From Eutrophocola sp965662685 (GTDB taxonomy: Bacteria; Pseudomonadota; Gammaproteobacteria; Pseudomonadales; Pseudohongiellaceae): a stretch of DNA of 56,077 bases. The position numbers and the translations under genes are program-made. Positions 8,896 to 19,100 of this stretch are shown here, one piece after another (the first letter of the stretch is position 1; every line of letters starts with the position of its first letter). A model generated the notes under the pieces. The model was not told the DNA's origin. It saw only the letters and a program-made list of their open reading frames with translations, and did no database searches. Location: the NCBI GenBank assembly GCA_965662685.1, contig CBFIIQ010000017.1, positions 1 to 56,077 on the forward strand. Direction: 5' to 3'.

Positions 8896-10383
8896 ATGCA
8901 AAGAAGGCGATTTATCAAAAACTCATTGGCGCTTGGCGTTACCACTTCCATGACTGGTTTGACTGCTTGCAGTCTTTCCGCCTCGAGTTTATCGTCGGAA
9001 CTCACCGACCTGAGTGCCAGTGATTTATCCATTGCCATTCGCAACAAACATGCCAGCTGCGTCGAAGTCATGCAGGCTTATCTCAATCGTATTCATACCT
9101 ATAACCCGGTATACAATGCCATCATTAACATGGTGGATGACGATGTCCTGCTGAACCAGGCGCTCGCTGCAGATCAGGCACTTGCCCGGGGTGAGTATCA
9201 GGGATGGATGCATGGCATGCCCCATGCTGCAAAAGATCTGACTGAAGTAGCTGGCTTACCCTATACCAGCGGCTCGCCAATGTTTGCCAATCGCATAGGT
9301 GAAAATGACAGTGCTCCGGTGGCGCGAATGCGCGAGGCCGGGGCAATCTTCATCGGCAAAACCAATGTGCCCGAGTTTGGTCTGGGATCCCAATCCTACA
9401 ATCCCTTGTTTGGCGCTTGCGCAAGCGCCTATAACCCGACACTCACCTCCGGCGGTAGCAGCGGTGGTGCCGGAAGCGGACTTGGCACACGCATGCTGCC
9501 TGTAGCCGACGGTAGCGATATGATGGGCTCCTTAAGAAATCCGGGCGCCTATAATAATGTCATTGGCTTCAGGCCCAGCGCCAATGTGATGAGTGGAACT
9601 GATAGCGAACCGCGTGCTCTTTCCACCTCCGGACCCATGGGTCGCAATACAGAAGACACAATAAGATTGTTACAGACCATCGCTGTTGCACCTGTAGCAC
9701 AACAGTTTAATCCTTTGAACCTGGGTGATATTAAAATTGGCTGGATGGGTAATTTCGATAACTACCTGACTATGGAATCTGGCGTGCTGGACTTGTGTGA
9801 AACCGCTCTGGACACTGTTGCCGAAGCAGGCGCTAATGTAGAACCTGTTAAACCGGAAATGAATTTTTTCGACATGTGGTTTTGCTGGACAACACTGCGT
9901 CATACCCGCCGCCTGTCAATGCTGAATTATTATAATGACCCGGTAACGCGCCCACAGCTGAAACCAGAACTGATTTGGGAAATAGAACAAGGGCTGAGCC
10001 TGGACGAAAGTGATATCAACAGAGCCAATATGATTCGCACAACATGGTATGGCGAACTGGACAGGCTGTTTGCCAGTTACGATTTTCTCGTTTTACCAAC
10101 GGCACAACTTTTTCCTTACTCAAAAGACACACATTGGCCAAAAGAAATAAATGGTCGTTCCATGGACACTTATCACCGCTGGATGGAAGTCACTCTGTAT
10201 GCCAGCCTTGGCGGAATTCCGGTAGTCAATGTACCTGTTGGTTTTGACAATCAGGGCAGGCCCATGGGAATGCAGATTATGGGTAAGTTCGGAGAAGACC
10301 AGAAAGTACTGGAGTTTGCCCTGGCCTATGAGCAGATTACTAATCACCTGGCACAACGGCCCAAGTTGGTTGCCACTATTTAG
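8896..10383 (+). CDS. Exported amidase-signature-family amidase
   Basis: This 495-residue enzyme belongs to the amidase signature family, which hydrolyses amides through a Lys-Ser-Ser triad. K113 (HAAKDL), S189 (GGSSGGAGSGL) and S212 (DMMGSLRNP) are in place. The N-terminus RRRFIKNSLALG is a twin-arginine signal, and LTACS (Cys25) may be a lipobox, so it probably acts in the periplasm or is membrane anchored. The C-terminal part (MDTYHRWMEVTLYASLGGIPVVNVPVGF...GMQIMG) is typical. It stands alone between terminators. Substrate unknown; these exported bacterial members are often annotated as Glu-tRNA amidotransferase A by mistake, but there is no GatB or GatC nearby. Confidence 0.9.
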   Translation: MQRRRFIKNSLALGVTTSMTGLTACSLSASSLSSELTDLSASDLSIAIRNKHASCVEVMQAYLNRIHTYNPVYNAIINMVDDDVLLNQALAADQALARGEYQGWMHGMPHAAKDLTEVAGLPYTSGSPMFANRIGENDSAPVARMREAGAIFIGKTNVPEFGLGSQSYNPLFGACASAYNPTLTSGGSSGGAGSGLGTRMLPVADGSDMMGSLRNPGAYNNVIGFRPSANVMSGTDSEPRALSTSGPMGRNTEDTIRLLQTIAVAPVAQQFNPLNLGDIKIGWMGNFDNYLTMESGVLDLCETALDTVAEAGANVEPVKPEMNFFDMWFCWTTLRHTRRLSMLNYYNDPVTRPQLKPELIWEIEQGLSLDESDINRANMIRTTWYGELDRLFASYDFLVLPTAQLFPYSKDTHWPKEINGRSMDTYHRWMEVTLYASLGGIPVVNVPVGFDNQGRPMGMQIMGKFGEDQKVLEFALAYEQITNHLAQRPKLVATI

Positions 10384-10416
10384 ATTTACCTGCCAAACCT
10401 TTTGGCTTGAAGAAAG

Positions 10417-10446
10417 AAAAGCCCCGTATGTCCGGGGCTTTTTTTA
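10417..10446. terminator. Bidirectional terminator between convergent amidase and sugar dehydrogenase genes
   Basis: The stem AGCCCCG / CGGGGCT (10420-10438) has an A run on one side and a T run on the other, so it can stop transcription from both the amidase (plus) and the sugar dehydrogenase (minus), which converge here. Confidence 0.9.
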
Positions 10447-11628
10447 TTGTGCTGGAGAAATCTTCAGAACTGCCCCGGGATTCTGATCCGTCAGCACATA
10501 AAGATTGCCATCGGGCCCCGGCTGCACATCACGAATACGCTGACGCAGAGGCAGCAGGATCGGTTCGCGCGCCAGTGCAATACCTTCATCACTAAAGGTA
10601 ATGCGCTGGATATGACCGGTCATGGGCGTGCGCCCCATAATCATGGCGCCGACAAAAGCATTGCCCTGCCAGCGCGGAAAATTATCTGCGGTATAAAAAC
10701 TGATACCGGAAATGGCGATAGAAGGAACCCAGTACATAAACGGGGGTTCAAAATCATCTCTTTCAGTTAAATCACTAATGGCGACGCCATCATAATCTCT
10801 ACCATAGGTGACAATCGGCCAGCCATAATTCCGGCCTGCCTTGATGATGTTGACTTCATCGCCACCGAGCGGGCCATGTTCATTTTCCCAAAGCTCACCA
10901 CTATCAGGATGCACCGCCAGGCCTTGCGGACTGCGTATGCCGATAGCAAAAATTTCCGGCAGAATATCATCGCGACCAACAAAAGGGTTGTCTTCAGGTA
11001 CGGAGCCATCATCGTTCAAGCGAATAACTTTACCACCATGATCAAGACCATCCTGAGCTCGCACTTCTTCCTGGCGCTCACCAATAGTCATATAAAGTTT
11101 GCCATCATTACCAAATACCATGCGACCACCAAAATTTGTTGGTGATGCACTCCAGGAGTTGGCAACAAAAATATCTTCCACTTCTTGCAGCGTGTTGCCG
11201 TTTAGAATGGCACGTGCGATGGCGGTAGAACTGCGCCGACCATCCGCGTGACCCTTGGCATAACTTAGGTACAGGGTCTGGTTACTGGCAAAATCCGGAT
11301 GTAGCAATACGCCGAGCAAGCCACCAAGAATGGTTATCTTGACCTCAGGCACACCGTCAATAGCCAGCGGATCGAGCACACCATTATGGATGCGTCTCAG
11401 GCGGCCAGCGCGTTCAGTGACAAGCATGTCACCATCAGGCAGAAAAGCCATGGACCAGGGGTTGGACAGCCCATCTGCCACCAGATCAACCTGAATAGGA
11501 TACTCAGTGGTTTCGAAAAATTGAGGAAACGCCGGAAGCGGTGGCGCAGCGGAAAAATCCTGCGCCCAAACACCTTCAGTTGCGATCAACAGCAATAATG
11601 CCGGAAAACTTTTCTCAATCCATTTCAT
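10444..11628 (-). CDS. PQQ-dependent sugar dehydrogenase (soluble aldose dehydrogenase type), copy 1
   Basis: This 394-residue protein has a Sec signal (cut after VWA, residue 22) and the six-bladed propeller of soluble quinoprotein glucose/aldose dehydrogenases. Diagnostic segments are LSNPWSMAFLPDGDMLVTER near residue 55, GLLGVLLHPDF, FGNDGKLYMTIGERQ, SPQGLAVHPDSGELWENEHGPLGGDEVN and YGWPIVTYGRDYDG. The enzyme oxidises sugars or similar alcohols in the periplasm and passes electrons to quinone or cytochrome. It is 18 bases downstream of the amidohydrolase gene on the same strand, so they are probably cotranscribed. A paralogue is encoded at 22570-23667. PQQ biosynthesis genes are not in this window. 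Confidence 0.9.
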   Translation of the reverse strand: MKWIEKSFPALLLLIATEGVWAQDFSAAPPLPAFPQFFETTEYPIQVDLVADGLSNPWSMAFLPDGDMLVTERAGRLRRIHNGVLDPLAIDGVPEVKITILGGLLGVLLHPDFASNQTLYLSYAKGHADGRRSSTAIARAILNGNTLQEVEDIFVANSWSASPTNFGGRMVFGNDGKLYMTIGERQEEVRAQDGLDHGGKVIRLNDDGSVPEDNPFVGRDDILPEIFAIGIRSPQGLAVHPDSGELWENEHGPLGGDEVNIIKAGRNYGWPIVTYGRDYDGVAISDLTERDDFEPPFMYWVPSIAISGISFYTADNFPRWQGNAFVGAMIMGRTPMTGHIQRITFSDEGIALAREPILLPLRQRIRDVQPGPDGNLYVLTDQNPGAVLKISPAQ

Positions 11629-11646
11629 AAAGTCAGCCTTGTCTGC

Positions 11647-12939
11647 TTACATTTTATTGACGACAACCTCCCCCCCCTTCACTACCAGCTCTACATTCAG
11701 CAGGTCGTAAATATTTTCCAGTGGGTTACCATCAAGGATTACCACATCAGCAGCTTTTCCAGCGTCCAGAGTACCGATTTCATTCTCCAGGAAAACTGCC
11801 CTGGCGGTGTGTTCTGTCATGATCTCGATAATATCCTGCTCGGAAAAAGTCAGGCTTAAGGCTTTGAGCTCATGCTTGAGGGTTTCAGTGGGTTGAAAAG
11901 ACGTATCCGTACCGAAACCGTAGGTAATGCCTGCATTCCATAACAGACGCGCATTCACCGGACCCTGTCCAGCGCTGCTCAGAGTATTCCAGCTATAAGG
12001 TTGTCCGTCCCGGAAAATAGGAGCGTTGTTTTCATCATAGAAAATACCCAGGGTACCCAGTGAGGACACCATGGGAATACCGCTATCGGCAATCGTCTGG
12101 GCCTCGGCCAAAGTTAGCTGACCGATATGTGGGGTATGAACCAGATGATCCGGCCTGGCCTTGATCACTTCCAGCACATCCCACTTGCCAACCGCATGAA
12201 CTATCGCCTTCAGTCCATGTTTGTGGGTTTCATTCACCATCAAGGTCAGTGAATCAACTTCCGGGCCACCCGGCGTGACAGTGACCACGGTCTTGGTGAA
12301 GTCATAGCCGGCATCGGCAGCTGCCTGCACCGCATCGATGATGACCTGATCGGGAATCTTGCCGGCCGGTTCAGTTGGACGATTAGGTGGCCGCGACACA
12401 TCGGTGCGTGCCGGATCAGTGGTCGGCTCGCCCGGCGGCATGACATTGATTGGCACAAAGGCGCCGGACAGAATCCGTGGCCCGGTCATTTCTCCATCAT
12501 TGATCATGCGTCGCAACTCAAGTATCTGTGGCGCATCAATTGCCGACAACACTGTTGTAAAACCAGCATCGAGAAATTCCTGCATATTTTCCGCAGCCCG
12601 GTTTGCCATCCACTCATCCGGGTTGCCCTGAATTATATGACGATGCCCTTCAATAAACCCTGGCATTACGGTTTTCCCGGCAGCATCAAAGACTCTGGCA
12701 TTCAGAGGCGCAACGATATCGTCTCCAACCGCTGTAATAAGCCCATCTTCCACCAGCACATCTCCCTTTTCCATCACGTTGCCATTACCATCAATAACCC
12801 TGCCGTTAGTAATAAAAATAATACTTTCATCTACCGGAATTTCTACGGTATCAGATTCTGCAGTTACAGTTCCGGCCTGTTCACTGCAGGCTGAAAGAAA
12901 CATTGCCGCAAGGACAAATAGGGAAGCCGTTCTTAACAT
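11647..12939 (-). CDS. Amidohydrolase-family lipoprotein
   Basis: This 430-residue protein has a lipoprotein signal (FLSACSEQ) and an amidohydrolase TIM barrel. Visible features are the small N-terminal beta domain (FITNGRVIDGNGNVMEKGDVLVEDGLI), the metal motif GFIEGHRH, histidines in KAIVHAVGKW and LVHTPHIG, the catalytic-type Asp in GFGTDTS, and the C-terminal GTLDAGKAADVVILDGNPLENI. The frame opens at 12954, but the ATG at 12939 is preferred because GGAG sits 9 bases before it. Periplasmic members of this group include prolidase-like and imidazolonepropionase-like hydrolases; the substrate is not known. It leads the operon with sugar dehydrogenase copy 1. A run of seven C occurs near its 3' end (about 11680). 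Confidence 0.88.
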   Translation of the reverse strand: MLRTASLFVLAAMFLSACSEQAGTVTAESDTVEIPVDESIIFITNGRVIDGNGNVMEKGDVLVEDGLITAVGDDIVAPLNARVFDAAGKTVMPGFIEGHRHIIQGNPDEWMANRAAENMQEFLDAGFTTVLSAIDAPQILELRRMINDGEMTGPRILSGAFVPINVMPPGEPTTDPARTDVSRPPNRPTEPAGKIPDQVIIDAVQAAADAGYDFTKTVVTVTPGGPEVDSLTLMVNETHKHGLKAIVHAVGKWDVLEVIKARPDHLVHTPHIGQLTLAEAQTIADSGIPMVSSLGTLGIFYDENNAPIFRDGQPYSWNTLSSAGQGPVNARLLWNAGITYGFGTDTSFQPTETLKHELKALSLTFSEQDIIEIMTEHTARAVFLENEIGTLDAGKAADVVILDGNPLENIYDLLNVELVVKGGEVVVNKM

Positions 12940-13117
12940 TGTGGAATTCTCCATGGGGTGTGCTAGCGAATACAGAATTTCATCCTGGACGTTAAACCAG
13001 GTTCTGTTTTCGTATGTATTTTTAATTTTCTAATTATTTTTAACGTTGGAAAACATATCATAATTGTCGCCAAATAACCTCTCTGGTAAAACCTTGGCCA
13101 AGGCAAGTAGCAAGACA

Positions 13118-13148
13118 TTAAAAAAGGCTTTTATAAGCCCTTTTTTAA
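13118..13148 (-). terminator. Terminator of the rubrerythrin / Fe-S / DUF3501 operon
   Basis: GGCTT (13126-13130) and AAGCC (13135-13139) form a short stem with an ATAA loop. A runs at 13120-13125 read as T on the minus strand, and the T run on the other side could also serve the plus strand. Confidence 0.75.
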
Positions 13149-13203
13149 AAGTCATTCCCTGATACTTTATTGACGATATCCCTGCCTCTTCATTGACTCA
13201 AAT

Positions 13204-13788
13204 TCAGCCCAGATCCTGGCGCAGGGAGTCAGCGATATTATCGGGTACTTGCAGAGGACCAATTTTAAATCCTTCCAGGTCACAACCAGCGAAAATAGCA
13301 TCACCTTTTCTGGCGTCAGCAACCATTTCAGGGCTCAACTGGAAGCGCACAAAATGAACGCTTGAAGTTTTCACTTCATTGGCTCTCTCCATATCCTCAT
13401 CGGCAATGGCATATACCTTCCCATGCCCCTCTACCTGCATCCAGATTAGATCTTCAACGTTTTTCAGTTCCTGCAAGCGCAACTTTCGCTCTTCCACATC
13501 TTCGTATTCGATCATGAACGTTGCTTTCCAGTTATCACCGTCCGGAACAAGAGGATTATAGGCTTCCAGTTCATCCTCGATACCCGCAGCTTCGAAGACT
13601 TTCTCTATTCGCAGCATCTCCTGAATCTGATATTTCAGCGTCAGGGTATCCTCAAACAAGAGGCGCGCATTTTCATTTAACTGCAGATTTCTGTTTTTCT
13701 TGTGCTCCAGTACTTTAGTCCTGAATTCCGGGCGCTTTGCCGCATAGTCTTCCAGCGACCACAAATCATCTCTGGTCAATTTGTTCAT
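13204..13788 (-). CDS. DUF3501 family protein
   Basis: This 194-residue soluble protein matches the DUF3501 pattern: LTRDDLWSLEDYAAKRPEFR at the start, NARLLFEDTLTLKYQIQEMLRIEKVFE in the middle, and VHFVRFQLSPEMVADARKGDAIFAGCDLEG near the end. No enzyme motif is visible. The family is typically encoded next to a rubrerythrin and a CCG-domain Fe-S oxidoreductase, exactly as here (51 bases after the Fe-S gene), so it probably serves the same redox process, perhaps as a chaperone or subunit; that role is inferred. A terminator follows. Confidence 0.8.
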   Translation of the reverse strand: MNKLTRDDLWSLEDYAAKRPEFRTKVLEHKKNRNLQLNENARLLFEDTLTLKYQIQEMLRIEKVFEAAGIEDELEAYNPLVPDGDNWKATFMIEYEDVEERKLRLQELKNVEDLIWMQVEGHGKVYAIADEDMERANEVKTSSVHFVRFQLSPEMVADARKGDAIFAGCDLEGFKIGPLQVPDNIADSLRQDLG

Positions 13789-13839
13789 TATTACTCCTGA
13801 ATATTCTTATAAATCGAAGGTCAAAATAGCGACTTTCTG

Positions 13840-15210
13840 TCAAAGACCGTATGCAACCCTTAACAGTGTCATCGGATGCTCAGGTTTATCTACCTTCTCG
13901 GAAAGGTTGCCAATATGGGCAGCTGCCATGGGGCAATCTGAAATAAAGTAATCCGGATCCTGCTGATCCACTTTCCTGACCACAGGGCGGGCAATCTTGA
14001 CTGCAATGTCATGGGTTTCCTTTTTTACAGCGTAGGTACCGTCATGCCCGGAACAGCGTTCCTGTGCCTGTACTTCTGTGTCAGGAACCAGGTTGAGAAT
14101 ATCTCTGGTTTTGAGCCCGATATTCTGCACGCGTAAATGACAGGCAACCTGGTAACTGATATCACCAAGTCCCTGTTTGAATTCAGTATTGAAGGCGCCT
14201 TCCTTGTGTCTCAGGAAGAGATATTCAAAGGGATCAAAAAAGGCCTGTTTTACCTTTTGTACATCTTCATCATCAGGAAACATGAGCGGTAATTCCTGCT
14301 TGTACATCAGCACACAAGAGGGGATTGGAGCGATCAGGTCAAAACCTTCATCGACAAGTTTCGCCAATACCGGGATATTCGTTTCTTTTAATTCTCTTAC
14401 CGATTCCAGATCTCCCAACTCCAGTTTTGGCATGCCACAACAGGCTTCTTTTGGCACAAGCTCAATATGTATGCTGTTGTGCTGGAATACCTGGTAAAAA
14501 TCCTCACCCAGTTGCGGCGCATTATAGTTTCCATAGCAGGTAGCATAAAAAGCCACTTTGCCTTTGGTTCGCCCTACCGCTTTAGGTTCAATTACGCCTC
14601 TTTCCTGTTGCGCCTTTTCCAATACTTTTACCCGCTTGCGCAGGCTGTTGCGATGGTAACCGGGTAGTGGTGCTGAATGGTGTACACCCATTGTGCTTTC
14701 GAGGACATTTCGAAACACCGCGTTATTGTTTAGGGCATTCACGGTGACGTCCATTAGTGGAATTGTCGCCATTTTAGCCACTGTATCGGTGCTGGTCAGG
14801 GTACGATCCCGAAAAGATGCGCCATTACTTTTAAAGTTGACGGCCTTGGCACGCAACATCAGATGCGGGAAATCCACATTCCATTCATGGGGCGGCACGT
14901 AAGGACACTTACTCATGTAGCACATATCACAGAGATAACAATGATCGACTACTTTCTGATAGTCCGCTTTATCGACGCCATCAACTTCCATGGTGTCCGA
15001 TTCATCAACCAGATCAAACAGGGTAGGGAAGGCATTACATAAACTGACACAACGACGACAGCCATGACAGATGTCGTAGACTCGCTCCAGTTCTGCATTA
15101 AGCTTGTCCACATCCCAGAAGGACTCGGTCTGCCATTCCACAGGGTGGCGGGTAGGCGCTTCAAGGCTTCCTTCCCTGGCTCTTTCTTTGCTTGAAGGGG
15201 TATCACTCAT
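13840..15210 (-). CDS. Heterodisulfide-reductase-like Fe-S oxidoreductase (GlpC-like)
   Basis: This 456-residue protein carries two 4Fe-4S ferredoxin-type clusters (CHGCRRCVSLC near residue 50, CYLCDMCYMSKCPY near 92) and two C-terminal cysteine-rich CCG-like regions. The first (FYATCYGNYN...EACCGMP) is intact. The second reads ERCSGHDG, so the usual CC is C-S, as in other proteins linked to DUF3501. The layout is that of GlpC/HdrD-like electron-transfer subunits. No catalytic flavoprotein partner is adjacent; its neighbours are rubrerythrin (130 bases upstream) and DUF3501 (51 bases downstream), so it may deliver electrons to rubrerythrin. That link is inferred from conserved synteny, not shown by sequence. 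Confidence 0.85.
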   Translation of the reverse strand: MSDTPSSKERAREGSLEAPTRHPVEWQTESFWDVDKLNAELERVYDICHGCRRCVSLCNAFPTLFDLVDESDTMEVDGVDKADYQKVVDHCYLCDMCYMSKCPYVPPHEWNVDFPHLMLRAKAVNFKSNGASFRDRTLTSTDTVAKMATIPLMDVTVNALNNNAVFRNVLESTMGVHHSAPLPGYHRNSLRKRVKVLEKAQQERGVIEPKAVGRTKGKVAFYATCYGNYNAPQLGEDFYQVFQHNSIHIELVPKEACCGMPKLELGDLESVRELKETNIPVLAKLVDEGFDLIAPIPSCVLMYKQELPLMFPDDEDVQKVKQAFFDPFEYLFLRHKEGAFNTEFKQGLGDISYQVACHLRVQNIGLKTRDILNLVPDTEVQAQERCSGHDGTYAVKKETHDIAVKIARPVVRKVDQQDPDYFISDCPMAAAHIGNLSEKVDKPEHPMTLLRVAYGL

Positions 15211-15340
15211 GGTTGGGAACCGAATATTAAATGTGTTGTCTGGATTAACTGGTTTGTAAATTGTGGGTGCCTGACTCCTTGATCAGAGCCAGGCCACCAC
15301 CGGGTTCGGAAAATACTAATAACTTCCAGAGTGGAGAGTT

Positions 15341-15760
15341 TTAGTCGTCCAGACCGTCGAGAGCTTTCTGAAAACGGTTGGCATGGCTACGCTCAGCCTT
15401 GCCCAGTGTTTCAAACCAGTCGGCGATTTCGTCAAAACCTTCATCACGGGCTGCCTTGGCCATTCCCGGGTACATATCTGTGTACTCGTGAGTTTCACCG
15501 GCAATTGCCGCTTTCAGGTTGTCAGAGGTGCCGCCAATAGGCATGCCAGTGGCCGGATCACCAGTTTCCTCAAGATATTCCAGATGGCCATGAGCATGAC
15601 CTGTCTCACCTTCAGCGGTGGAACGGAAGACTGCAGCAACATCGTTGTAACCCTCAACATCAGCCTTGGCTGCGAAGTACAGATAACGACGATTGGCCTG
15701 TGATTCTCCGGCAAATGCATCCTTGAGATTTTGTTCAGTTTTGGAACCTGCTAAAGACAT
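15341..15760 (-). CDS. Rubrerythrin (ferritin-like domain only)
   Basis: This 139-residue di-iron protein has the four-helix ferritin-like fold with both metal-binding helices pairs: AFAGESQANRRY and AEGETGHAHGH in the first half, AIAGETHEYTDMYP and LGKAERSHANRF in the second. It lacks the C-terminal rubredoxin domain of classical rubrerythrins, so electrons must come from another protein, plausibly the Fe-S oxidoreductase encoded downstream. The family reduces hydrogen peroxide. The ATG at 15760 follows a strong AAAGGAG. A TATAAT lies upstream with an inverted repeat over the expected -35 region, suggesting regulated expression. Confidence 0.9.
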   Translation of the reverse strand: MSLAGSKTEQNLKDAFAGESQANRRYLYFAAKADVEGYNDVAAVFRSTAEGETGHAHGHLEYLEETGDPATGMPIGGTSDNLKAAIAGETHEYTDMYPGMAKAARDEGFDEIADWFETLGKAERSHANRFQKALDGLDD

Positions 15761-16167
15761 CGTTCACTCCTTTGTATTTATTAACTTCTTAAACTAAAAA
15801 TTATAATTGAGATGAAGTCGAGGACTTCGTGAAGTCAGAATTTGTAATGACTTGCTGACGAATATAATGGCAAGCCACTGATCTGTCTAATTGTTAATCA
15901 TTTATTCCGGGATTGATTTTATCTTTCCAAACTGAACTGAAGTAGTCAACCCTGCGATATGGGACTGAATTAGCAGCCCGGAATGCCAGATAGCAGACCG
16001 AACTGAATAGCCCATGAATCCGGGTACAGAAAGGGAAAAAATAGTATGAATTTTTACTTTTCTTACGCAACATCAAGTACCTGAATCTGGTCTAATAGCA
16101 GTATGAAACAGACAATGGAGCAGGCCATTTCCTCTAATCCCTTTACCCTGCCCAATTGTGGAAAACG
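15761..16167. other. 407-base divergent intergenic region
   Basis: This gap separates the minus-strand rubrerythrin operon from the plus-strand AsmA gene. The first 80 bases hold the rubrerythrin ribosome site, promoter and inverted repeat. The rest must contain the AsmA promoter, but no convincing pair of boxes was found. The small open frames here lack ribosome sites and resemble nothing recognised. Confidence 0.5.
15800..15828 (-). promoter_or_regulatory. Candidate promoter and operator of the rubrerythrin operon
   Basis: On the minus strand a perfect TATAAT lies at 15805-15800. An inverted repeat GAAGTC-GAG-GACTTC (15814-15828) covers the place of the -35 box, and another GAAGTC follows at about 15831-15836. 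A bound protein would block RNA polymerase. The regulator is unknown. Confidence 0.4.
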
Positions 16168-19100
16168 ATGAAAAGATTATTCAAGCTTATTGCCTCACTG
16201 ATCACTCTGGCATTTACCCTGGTCATTGTTGTGCTGGTGATCATACTCAATACTGACCCCAATAATCACAAGCAGAGAATTGCGCAGGAATTTGAGGAAA
16301 GTACCGGCCTTGCACTATCCCTCAATGGCAACATTGACCTCAGCTTCTATCCCTGGCTGGGAATCACACTTAATGATTTTGTCATCGCCAATCCTCCAGG
16401 CTTCAGTAATACACCGCTGATGCAGGCGCAACAGGCCGAGGTAAGAGTAAAACTACTACCGATGCTGGATCAACAGTACGAAATCGACACCATTCATTTA
16501 ACTGGCGCTCGAATTTTTCTGGAAACCAATGCAACGGGGCAGTCCAACTGGGATACCAGCTCTCTGACAGCATCAGAAAATCCGGATTCATCGGTATCAG
16601 ATGCTACGCTTAATAAGCTCGTTCTGGGCGGTGTGGATATCAGCAATGCTTCCGTAATCTTCGATGACCGCTTTAACGATGTCATCTATACCCTTGAAAA
16701 CATCAATATCAGCACTGGTGAACTGGTCTATGGTGCACCAATAGAGCTGTCTATGACCCTTGATGCCAGCGCCAGCCGGCCAGACCTCGCCGCATTGATC
16801 AGACTAGGCGGTACCATGGTCTATGATCTGGACAACCAGCGTTATGATTTGAATCCCCTCAGCCTGAATAGCACCTTGTCAGGAGCGAATGTACCCAACG
16901 GATCCGCCGACCTGAGCCTGACTACAGCCATGAGTCTGGATCTTGCACAGGATACCCTGCTACTGCGCGATTTATCTTTCAGTGCACTGGATACCCGGAT
17001 TAATGCCAACATTAATGGACAAGGCATACTTAGCGAAGCCCCTCTGTTTCAGGTTAACCTCGCTGCAGCCGGTAATGATCTGGCGGTAATCTTTCGCATT
17101 CTGGAAAACGAGGAATTGGTAGCCCAGATTTCCCGGCTTAACAGTCGCAGCTTTTTTGTAAATGGTCTGTTTGAAAGCAGCCCCGGCGCCGGAACTCTTA
17201 GCGTCAGCGGTCTCGATGCCAATCTGCTTGACGCCAGCATCAGCGGAGACATCAGTGCCTCAAACCTGCAGTCCGGCAATCCTGTCATCACTGGCACCAT
17301 TAATGCTTCAGGGCCTGATTTGCCTACCTTGCTGGAGGTCGCCGGGCAATTACAGGGCGGCCGTAATTCGACACTCGCCGGCTACGGCAGGGAATTGCAG
17401 AATTCTCCAAATCAGGATTTTCTACTCAGAACACGCTTTGATGCCAATATGGACACCGGCAATATCAATGTGCCGGAACTGGAGCTTAATGCACTGGGTA
17501 CTGTAATTAGCGGCAATGTGACAGGTAGTGAGATTAATACCGGGACACCGGTGCTGCGGGGTCGCCTGAATGCCAGCGGCCCTGACCTGCCATTGCTGAT
17601 GCAAATTGCGGGACAGATTAGTGGTGGTCGTGAATCACCCCTGAACCAGTATGGACGCAATTTACGCAATATCCCCGGTAAAAACTTCACCCTCAATGCG
17701 CCGTTTGATATCAACATGGCCAGGGGCAATATCGACCTTAGCGGCTTGCAGGCCAACTTTCTTGGCTTTCGTCTCAGCGGTGAACTGCAGGCCACTAATT
17801 TCCAGAATGCCAACGGTATCATGGTGGGCGAACTAAGCCTTAACGGGCGTAACCTGGGGCCGCTATTGAATGCACTTGACCAGGCAGAGCTGGCAGAAGT
17901 CGTGGAATCACTAAATCTCAATGTGGCGGTAAACGGCAGACCAGCCAGCCTGACACTTAATCCTTTTAACCTTGATCTGATACTTGCAGGCCCGCGCATT
18001 CCAAACTCACCAGTGACACTGGCACTGAAAGCAAACAGTATTCTGGATATTGAAAGTGAAACCCTGACTACTGAATCTTTCTCTCTGGCAGGACTTGGCC
18101 TGAATCTTCAAGGTAGTCTCCAGGCCAGTAATGTTATGAGTGATATCAGTTACAACGGCAATCTAACTGTGCCTGCATTTAATCTGCGCCGCTTCCTGCA
18201 ACAGATCAACCAGCCTGTTCCGGTCACCATGGATAACACGGTATTTGAATCATTCGCACTGGCTACGTCTTTTTCCGGATCCAGCGATGATCTGCAACTG
18301 CGCCAACTGGACTTCACGCTTGATGAATCCAGAATTTCCGGCGACTTCAGCCTGGCAGGGCTAAACTCAGCCCCTATACCGGCGATGGATTTTACCCTGG
18401 CAATCAACCGCATTAACCTTGACCGCTATCTGGCTCCAGCAACTGATAGCCCTGCTGGCACTGAAATCGGCAACACCGAACTCCCGCTGGATACCTTGCG
18501 CGCGCTGAATCTGAGGGGTGAGATTAATGTTGAGCAATTGACCTATTCAAATATAAACCTGAATGATCTGGCCCTTACTGTATCGGCCAGTGATAGCCAG
18601 ATAACTCTTGCACCAATTACGGCCAATCTGTACCAGGGGTCGTATTCGGGTGATATCAGGCTCAACGTGGATAATGCCATTCCCACAGCCAGTGTTGAAA
18701 CCGCACTTACCGGTATAAATCTGGCACCACTACTAAGGGATTTCATGGATGCCAGTTATATCAGTGGCACCGGCAATATCGAGATTGCCCTGACCGGGCG
18801 TGGCACCGACACCGCAGGCATCAAACGCAACCTCAATGGCTCTGGTGTGATGGCGCTGCAGGATGGTGTACTTGAAGGTGTTGACGTCGGCAGCGTGCTG
18901 AATCAGGTAGAAGCCATTATCAGGGAGCAACGCGCGCGCTCTATAGTGCGTGGCGAACGCACACCATTCGACTCTTTTTCTGCCAGTATTTCAGTGAACG
19001 ACGGTGTTGTGACCACCAATGATCTGCTGATTGAATCGTCAGGATTTGATGTGACCGGTAGCGGCACTCTGGTAAACCTGGCTAACGACACCATTGCCTT

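Noticed and set aside
8896..10383. Glu-tRNA(Gln) amidotransferase subunit A
   Set aside because: The family is shared, but this protein has a Tat/lipoprotein signal and no GatB or GatC neighbour, so it is a general exported amidase.
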